Origin: Bacillota bacterium
Lineage (GTDB): Bacteria; Bacillota; Clostridia; Lachnospirales; Lachnospiraceae
Length of the DNA stretch: 19,984 nucleotides
Direction of reading: 5' to 3'
NCBI GenBank assembly: GCA_023410575.1
Contig: JAEYPP010000034.1
Location: 1-19,984, forward strand
Shown: positions 15,488-19,984 of the stretch, piece after piece
Layout of the letters: the number at the start of each line of letters is the position of its first letter
Position numbering within the stretch: position 1 is the first letter of the stretch
Program-made: the position numbers and the translations under genes
Notes under the pieces: generated by a model
Databases searched by the model: none
What the model was told of the DNA's origin: nothing
What the model saw: the letters and a program-made list of their open reading frames with translations, nothing else

Positions 15488-15535
15488 AAGAACTCGATTA
15501 TATATTTGGTACTACCAATATATAATCGGGTTCTT
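15488..15535. terminator. Long hairpin between converging tetR and luxR-type genes
   Basis: AAGAACTCGATTATATATT pairs with its near-complement ending in TCGGGTTCTT (about 20 bp with one bulge and a G-T pair, short loop). On the minus strand it is followed by TCTTTTTATTG, a usable U-rich tail for the LuxR-type operon. On the plus strand the tail is poor. It probably serves both convergent genes. Confidence 0.65.
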
Positions 15536-15648
15536 ACAATATAATTTATTCAAAGAAAAGAGCCTCTAACTCATGTTGAATGATTAACGGCCCTTACATT
15601 ATCTAATATATTATTTTACTCCTCTTAAATATACTAACTCAATATTTA

Positions 15649-16749
15649 TTACTTCAACTTTGCACTAGTTTGTTGATACTTTACAGTTAAACTAGAGCAT
15701 AGTTCGAGTCTACTTCTAACATTTAATTCTTTAAATATTACATTTAAATGAGCTTTAACCGTATAAATACTAATAAACATTCTTTCAGAAATCTCTCTAT
15801 TGGAACACCCCATCAATACTAGTTTTATTATCTCAATTTGTCTTGAAGTAAAATTCTCATAATTTTGTATATGACACAAATTTAAGCTCTCTTCCTGACT
15901 ATTCTGCGGAATTAAATATGCATATAACAAAAAATTATTATTTTTTGCTATTTGACAAGGCATAACATTTAAACAATATCTTTTTGTTGAAGAGCTAATT
16001 ATTTTATTGCAAAAACCAAACTGTTCAAATTCATAACACATTATGTATTGTTTTATAAAATCATTCCCAAGATTGGTAGTTCTTTTTTGAAAAAGAATAT
16101 CAGAAATATATCTCTCAAAGGAAGCATTAATATATTTTATTTCAAAGGGATAGCAAGACTCAAAGGCCATAATGCCAATGGGAGCTTGATTACTTATTGA
16201 CTCAAATAATTTTTTTTCTTTATTCTCGTTATTTCTCTGAATAAAAAGTAGCGATAACTTTGTTAATACTGACACTGCATTTTTCAATATTTCATTATTT
16301 ATAATTAAGTCTCCCTCACCCTTCGACCGAATCAGCGAAACTGCAGCGAATATATCTTTTTCATTACGAAGATACAATACAACTGAATTGTACATGCCAT
16401 AAGGCTCTATACACTTGCAATAAAAGTCTGATGAATAAAAAATATCTTTTGTGCTTACATCATTAATAGTTAAAATCTGTGAATTACTATTTGATATATT
16501 ATCTGGATAAAAGGGATCCTCAAGATAATAGTCATTACTAAAGTAGTCATTAAGAAAAGATGAATCAATACCTTTCGAAACTGGTGTGAACTTATCCCCA
16601 TTTTTTATCCAAATAATCACTTTATTAACATTGAAAACTTCGGTAATTGAATCTAATATCACATGATAAAATTCATTCTCTGAAAGTTTTTTATCAGCAA
16701 ATACTTTTTCATATAATTGACACAATTTATAATAAATATGTTCAGTCAT
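15649..16749 (-). CDS. LuxR-family transcriptional regulator with GAF-like and PAS-like N-terminal regions
   Basis: A 366-residue protein. Residues ~299-352 are a LuxR/GerE helix-turn-helix (FTSRQIEIIKLVLMGCSNRE, then YTVKAHLNVIFKELNVRSR). Residues ~20-170 resemble the GAF-type sensor found in stand-alone LuxR regulators: YYLEDPFYPD, then SSDFYCKCIEPYGMYNSVVLYLR and a FAAVSLIRSKGEGDLI strand. Residues ~187-280 look PAS-like (QAPIGIMAFESCYPFEIKYI). There is no receiver domain with a phosphorylatable aspartate, so it is not a classical response regulator. It is the last gene of a minus-strand run, 65 bases after the receptor-like gene. The ribosome site is weak (AAGG about 15 bases upstream). 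It may regulate the upstream amidase cluster. The signal is unknown. Confidence 0.82.
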   Translation of the reverse strand: MTEHIYYKLCQLYEKVFADKKLSENEFYHVILDSITEVFNVNKVIIWIKNGDKFTPVSKGIDSSFLNDYFSNDYYLEDPFYPDNISNSNSQILTINDVSTKDIFYSSDFYCKCIEPYGMYNSVVLYLRNEKDIFAAVSLIRSKGEGDLIINNEILKNAVSVLTKLSLLFIQRNNENKEKKLFESISNQAPIGIMAFESCYPFEIKYINASFERYISDILFQKRTTNLGNDFIKQYIMCYEFEQFGFCNKIISSSTKRYCLNVMPCQIAKNNNFLLYAYLIPQNSQEESLNLCHIQNYENFTSRQIEIIKLVLMGCSNREISERMFISIYTVKAHLNVIFKELNVRSRLELCSSLTVKYQQTSAKLK

Positions 16750-16814
16750 AATTATTCAATCTTACCTTTCTATCATCTAATAAAAATCAATTATATCGAT
16801 TTATTATTAATATA

Positions 16815-18011
16815 TTAATTTATGCTCATTATATTACTTGCCATATTCTCAATTTCTCTTCGATTCATACTGGCAATCTCAAACAATGAATTACTCTCTT
16901 CCAACATAACCATCATACCTGAGTTAATTTCCTCAGCTCCAGTAGCTTCATCATATATTGTCTTTGCAAAATCACTTATTATACTTGTTATGCCTGCGCT
17001 TGTATTACATAAAGCTTCCACTTTAGAATTAATATTATTAATTGACTTGTTAAAACTATCCACATCAGTATAATAATGTTCACTTGTCTCTATAAAACTA
17101 TTATAGTCCGGAATAATTTCTCTTTCAACAAAATTAACCAAATGCATTACGGATTCAGACAATTCAATCACCGAGTTATTGATTTCCTCCATTGTTTTCT
17201 TAATTATTTTTGCTGTCTCCGATGATTGTAAGGAAAGATTACTGATTTCATCTGCAACAACAGAAAAACCTTTTCCAGCTTCCCCAGCACGAGCTGCCTC
17301 AATATGTGCATTTAAAGATAAGAGCTTTGTCGAACTCGCTATTTTAATTATTGAGTCTGACAGAGAATATATCTGTTTCACTGCTGTGGAATTATCCAAC
17401 GCCCGAACTAATCCTTCCTTCACTTCATTGTATACTATTTTCGTTTTATCACTGTGCTCAATTGATTTATACTTCTGTTCATCTGCTTTACTACGCATCT
17501 TTTCAGTAATTCCAGCAGCAAAACTTGTCTCAGAAGAGATTTCCAAAATCTTATCTTCAATATCTGTAATGGATGCTGATATTTCTTGAGCCGATGCTGA
17601 TGTCTGCTGTATTCCTGCAGACATCTCTTCGAGAGCCGCGGACACATTTTCTATTTTATCCTTAATGTGATTCGTACTTTCTTCAAGATTGATACCCGAG
17701 GAGCTAATATTTATAACTTGCTCAGTAATTAAGTCTATTGTATTCTTGAGTTCCTGATACTTATTTGATGAAGTCTCAGAACTATTATTTGCAGTCTTTT
17801 TTTTCCTTCTTGATCTTTTATAATAATAGCACATATAAAATAATAATAAACATAATATCATTACTAAACTTACTATCAAAATTTTCATACTGTATCTCGT
17901 ATCATGTATTTTATCTAAAACACATGAATACTCTCCTTCCTCATTCGAACTGTATACTTTAAAAATATCTTTAGATTTGCATTGTTCAAACCAAACTATA
18001 GAACAAGACAT
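16815..18011 (-). CDS. Methyl-accepting chemotaxis-type signalling protein without a sensor domain
   Basis: A 398-residue protein. Residues ~43-62 are a single membrane segment followed by the very basic KRSRRKKK, so the N-terminal 42 residues should be outside and the rest in the cytoplasm. Residues ~85-398 are a long coiled-coil MCP signalling domain whose hairpin tip at ~224-256 (KLLSLNAHIEAARAGEAGKG, then FSVVADEI) is the CheA/CheW-contacting motif. No HAMP domain follows the membrane segment, and the 42-residue outer part is far shorter than a ligand-binding domain. The start at 18011 has a modest GGAAG site. The inner ATG at 17885 lacks one, and a stop codon lies eight codons before the chosen start. 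It is either a receptor that has lost its sensor or one that works with a separate partner, for example the neighbouring STAS-like protein. Confidence 0.82.
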   Translation of the reverse strand: MSCSIVWFEQCKSKDIFKVYSSNEEGEYSCVLDKIHDTRYSMKILIVSLVMILCLLLFYMCYYYKRSRRKKKTANNSSETSSNKYQELKNTIDLITEQVINISSSGINLEESTNHIKDKIENVSAALEEMSAGIQQTSASAQEISASITDIEDKILEISSETSFAAGITEKMRSKADEQKYKSIEHSDKTKIVYNEVKEGLVRALDNSTAVKQIYSLSDSIIKIASSTKLLSLNAHIEAARAGEAGKGFSVVADEISNLSLQSSETAKIIKKTMEEINNSVIELSESVMHLVNFVEREIIPDYNSFIETSEHYYTDVDSFNKSINNINSKVEALCNTSAGITSIISDFAKTIYDEATGAEEINSGMMVMLEESNSLFEIASMNRREIENMASNIMSIN

Positions 18012-18171
18012 AGTTCTTCCGCATATTTGTACCTATCACACCATTGCATATAATATCAATTTTAGTAATGTCTACTTACTTAACTTGTGTTTGCAGGACA
18101 AATATATATAATTGCAGAAGAACCACATCTTTGCACTTATTAGTAAACTATGGTGATATTATCCATTCCAA

Positions 18172-18528
18172 TTATAGCATTTTGAAGGCCTCTTCTTTGC
18201 TAGTAACCATAATAAACTCATTCGCTTGTGCATTAGCTACTTTTTTTACTTGCAGCATAGCCACTGCAGAATCCAAAACAACAGAAACCCTTTTTTTGAA
18301 AGGAGTACTGGTATATAATTTCATACATTTTTCCAATAATGGAGATAAATCTGGTGCTAATGTCATCTGCTCTCGTGCATCTATGATAAATGCATATTGA
18401 GTGGTATCATATTTTTTTATTTTGTCTTCAAGATCTATTATATAATCCTGTATCTCATTTAAATTTAAGTTTCCCTTAACTTCTGCAAAAAATACTTTTC
18501 TTGTTGTATCAATGCTTAACTTAATCAT
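18172..18528 (-). CDS. Small SpoIIAA/STAS-like protein
   Basis: A 118-residue soluble protein. Alternating strands and helices (KVFFAEVKGNLNLNEIQDYI, YAFIIDAREQMTLAPDL, KRVSVVLDSAVAMLQVKKVA, NEFIMVTSKEEAFKML) fit the STAS-like fold: a strand ending in VKGNL, a central FIIDAR strand and a late VSVVLDS strand. The FIIDAR and following positions lack the usual DSSG phosphorylation motif, so this is a divergent or SpoIIAA-like member rather than a classical anti-anti-sigma factor. AAGGAG lies nine bases before the ATG. It starts only 30 bases after the amidase stop, so it is almost surely co-transcribed with that enzyme. It may pass information to the receptor-like protein downstream, which is inference. 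The assignment rests on pattern only. Confidence 0.65.
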   Translation of the reverse strand: MIKLSIDTTRKVFFAEVKGNLNLNEIQDYIIDLEDKIKKYDTTQYAFIIDAREQMTLAPDLSPLLEKCMKLYTSTPFKKRVSVVLDSAVAMLQVKKVANAQANEFIMVTSKEEAFKML

Positions 18529-18558
18529 ATGCGTCTTCTCCTTATATGTTCATTATTA

Positions 18559-19455
18559 TTATATTGCATCGTTCAAATTCTTAGGTGTTTCTTCAAATGT
18601 TCTGAGGCTGTCAAAATAAGGGCTTCTTGCTTTTTGATTACCGTAAACTGGCCATTCATGATCAAACCGTTTTAAATGCTTTAACATAGGAACCGATCCT
18701 TTTAATCCGAATTCTCTTACAAGTTTTACCTTGTTGATGTCTAGCATTTCAAATTGGATGGATGGTCCATCTCCAGCTTCTTGAAGAATGACACCTTCTG
18801 GATCTACAATCATTGAGTGACCAGCTAAAGTAAAACCTGCATGAAAACCACATGCACCTGTACCAATGACATACACTTGATTAAATAGAGCAGTAGCTGT
18901 ACGACATGTTCTTTCTGCTTCTGTTAAAGTAGATGGCGTAAAAGAAGGATGGTATATTACATCAGCACCCATTGATACTAAAGTTCTAGTCATCTCTGGA
19001 AACCATGCATCATAACAGATACATAACCCTAGTTTTCCTAATCCATCAAGATCAACTACCACAAATTTATCACCAAGAGATGAGGTCTCAGCAGGATAAA
19101 ATGGATTCATTTTTCTATATTTGGATACAACTTTACCTTCTGGTGACAGTACAACTAAAGTATTATATACCTTCCCATCCTCCAGCTCAAACATGGAACC
19201 TGGAATAATCCATTTACCTACCTCCTTTGCCTTTTTTGCTAATCTTTCAATCGAGGTGCATGGTAATGGTTCAGCAATGTCTTCCAACCTTGGCGCCAAC
19301 CCTTGAACTGCCAACTCTGGAAATACAATTAATTTAACCCACGGAGCTTCATAAGATATAATATCAATATAACTCTCCAACTCGGCTACATTAGCCTTAG
19401 CATCCCCAGGTATTCCTTGCCTTTGTACAGAAGCTACTCCCAAGTAATCTGACAT
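18559..19455 (-). CDS. Carbon-nitrogen hydrolase (nitrilase superfamily amidase)
   Basis: A 298-residue enzyme of typical length. The family's Glu-Lys-Cys triad is visible: Glu47 in IVFPELAVQG, Lys115 in SKYRKMNPF and Cys147 in GLCICYDAWFPE, followed by a helix and the GADVIYHPSF strand. These enzymes hydrolyse amide or nitrile carbon-nitrogen bonds in the cytoplasm, releasing ammonia or an amine. The YDAWFPE and PSFTPS motifs and the long C-terminal tail suggest an aliphatic-amide or formamide-type branch, but the substrate cannot be fixed. AGGAGGG lies five bases before the ATG. It is the first gene of the minus-strand run amidase, STAS-like, receptor-like, LuxR-type. Upstream are an 11-bp inverted repeat and several TTTGTAAA motifs. 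Confidence 0.88.
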   Translation of the reverse strand: MSDYLGVASVQRQGIPGDAKANVAELESYIDIISYEAPWVKLIVFPELAVQGLAPRLEDIAEPLPCTSIERLAKKAKEVGKWIIPGSMFELEDGKVYNTLVVLSPEGKVVSKYRKMNPFYPAETSSLGDKFVVVDLDGLGKLGLCICYDAWFPEMTRTLVSMGADVIYHPSFTPSTLTEAERTCRTATALFNQVYVIGTGACGFHAGFTLAGHSMIVDPEGVILQEAGDGPSIQFEMLDINKVKLVREFGLKGSVPMLKHLKRFDHEWPVYGNQKARSPYFDSLRTFEETPKNLNDAI

Positions 19456-19680
19456 AAATTCCCTCCTATTTACAATTTTATATAAAATATTATATAATTT
19501 TACATTTTATCTGTCTATTGTACAAAAGTATAGTTTCTAAGATGAATATAAACTTTGGTGTATTTTGTAAATAAGTTTATATTTGTAAAATCCATCTCTA
19601 AATATTTGTAAACGAAACGAAACTTTTAGTACAAGCACATCTTTTGTTCCGCGCCGTAGCGCAGTGTAGTACGCATCCTA
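19456..19680. other. AT-rich region upstream of the amidase gene
   Basis: No gene is seen here. For the amidase, TTGTAC followed after 17 bases by TAAAAT on the minus strand (about 19522 down to 19494) is a weak promoter candidate. Near 19640-19680 a GC-richer patch includes GCGC CGTA GCGC, a small hairpin with no clear role. From 19688 rightwards the gap is filled by the hairpin repeat and the rRNA terminator. Confidence 0.4.
19545..19583. promoter_or_regulatory. Inverted repeat and TTTGTAAA motifs upstream of the amidase operon
   Basis: AATATAAACTT (19545-19555) and AAGTTTATATT (19573-19583) are perfect 11-bp arms 17 bases apart. TTTGTAAA appears about 19565, 19582 and 19607. The cluster lies ~90-150 bases before the amidase start and is a plausible regulator-binding area. 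Confidence 0.4.
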
Positions 19681-19687
19681 CTGAGCC

Positions 19688-19733
19688 TTTTTATATGATA
19701 GGAAATTCGGAGGAATTTCCTATCATATAAAAA
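19688..19733. repeat. Dispersed hairpin repeat, copy B
   Basis: A perfect 20-bp stem (19688-19707 with 19714-19733) closes on the hexaloop CGGAGG. It is related to copy A at 2184-2220 (TTTTTAT, AGGAAATTC, GAGGA and TTCCT in the same order). It abuts the rRNA operon terminator, whose U-tract overlaps its arm. It is not itself followed by a U-tract on either strand. Confidence 0.65.
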
Positions 19734-19735
19734 AA

Positions 19736-19778
19736 GTGATATAACCAATTGAGGAATTCAATCAACTGGCTATATCAC
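19736..19778 (-). terminator. Rho-independent terminator of the rRNA operon
   Basis: On the minus strand a 17-bp stem (GTGATATAGCCAGTTGA with a partner of two G-U pairs) and 9-base loop are followed by seven T's. It lies ~90 bases after the 23S 3' end. A small CCGCT/AGCGG hairpin precedes it at ~19788-19800. Confidence 0.92.
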
Positions 19779-19867
19779 ATATTAGTCCGCTCAAAGCGGT
19801 TTACTTTATATTTACGTATAATATACTCTCAGAACTTCACATTGAAATATTATTTTTCAAACCTTTT

Positions 19868-19984
19868 GGTTAAGCCCTCGACCTATTAGTAACAATCAGC
19901 TCCATGTGTTACCACACTTCCACCTTTGTCCTATCAACCTTGTCGTCTTCAAGGGGTCTTACTAGCTTATGCTATGGGATATCT
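19868..19984 (-). rRNA. 23S ribosomal RNA, 3' end (partial, runs off the window)
   Basis: The plus strand reads GGTTAAGCCCTCGACC, then TATTAGTAACAATCAGCTCC, with ACTTCCACC and CTTACTAGCTTATGCTATGG further on. This is the complement of the conserved end of Firmicute 23S rRNA, which finishes in GGTCGAGGGCTTAACC. The mature 3' end is placed near 19868. The rest of the gene lies to the right. Confidence 0.93.

Noticed and set aside
17179..17589. Plus-strand 136-codon frame inside the receptor gene
   Set aside because: It is antisense to the conserved MCP signalling domain. Its hydrophobic look comes from reading the complement of coiled-coil codons.
18044..18400. Plus-strand 118-codon frame over the STAS-like gene
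   Set aside because: It lacks a ribosome site and mostly overlaps the better-supported minus-strand STAS-like gene, which has AAGGAG at the right distance.
19779..19867. 5S rRNA after the 23S gene
   Set aside because: The space is too short and no 5S-like conserved segments are visible, only small hairpins.

Overview
The window is AT-rich, low-GC Firmicute DNA. It has strong AGGAGG-type ribosome binding sites, four Gram-positive lipoproteins with short lipoboxes, U-tract terminators, and the 3' end of a clostridial-type 23S rRNA on the minus strand at the right edge. My best guess is a clostridium of the Lachnospiraceae, in the style of Lachnoclostridium (Clostridium) phytofermentans. That is inference from gene style, not a database result. 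Every gene is on the minus strand except one tetR-type regulator.

From left to right, 1-3800 carries a small SH3-like lipoprotein, a Crp/Fnr-type regulator and a BMP/PnrA-type substrate-binding lipoprotein. Two dispersed palindromic repeat families lie between them. Next, 3809-6334 is the most unusual gene. It is an in-frame fusion of the first ~28 codons of an ABC ATPase to an FtsX-type permease that has lost its first membrane segment, which looks like a deletion scar across an ATPase-permease gene pair. From 6571 to 11268 are two tandem paralogous lipoproteins of 745 and 770 residues. Each has a ~320-residue N-terminal domain of unknown type followed by a family-1 solute-binding domain, with no sugar-type permeases beside them.

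From 11530 to 15443 is an intact ABC exporter or lipid-handling module: an FtsX/MacB-like permease translationally coupled to its ATPase, divergent from a TetR repressor. The 243-bp divergent region holds two near-consensus promoters in opposite directions and two copies of a TGAAATTTRTTTCA operator-like site, giving a readable repression circuit.

From 15649 to 19455 is a probable minus-strand operon in the order nitrilase-superfamily amidase, small SpoIIAA/STAS-like protein, chemoreceptor-like signalling protein without a sensor domain, and LuxR-family regulator with GAF-like and PAS-like regions. It joins an enzyme for a small nitrogen compound to a signalling and chemotaxis output. The right end holds the rRNA operon terminator and the 23S 3' end, with no 5S gene after the 23S.

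No CRISPR array, transposase, prophage, tRNA or toxin-antitoxin pair was seen. Points of greatest interest are the ATPase-permease fusion, the amidase/STAS/receptor/LuxR cluster, the two structured repeat families (one with a compensatory base-pair change, the other apparently serving as a terminator), and the promoter-operator layout of the TetR module.
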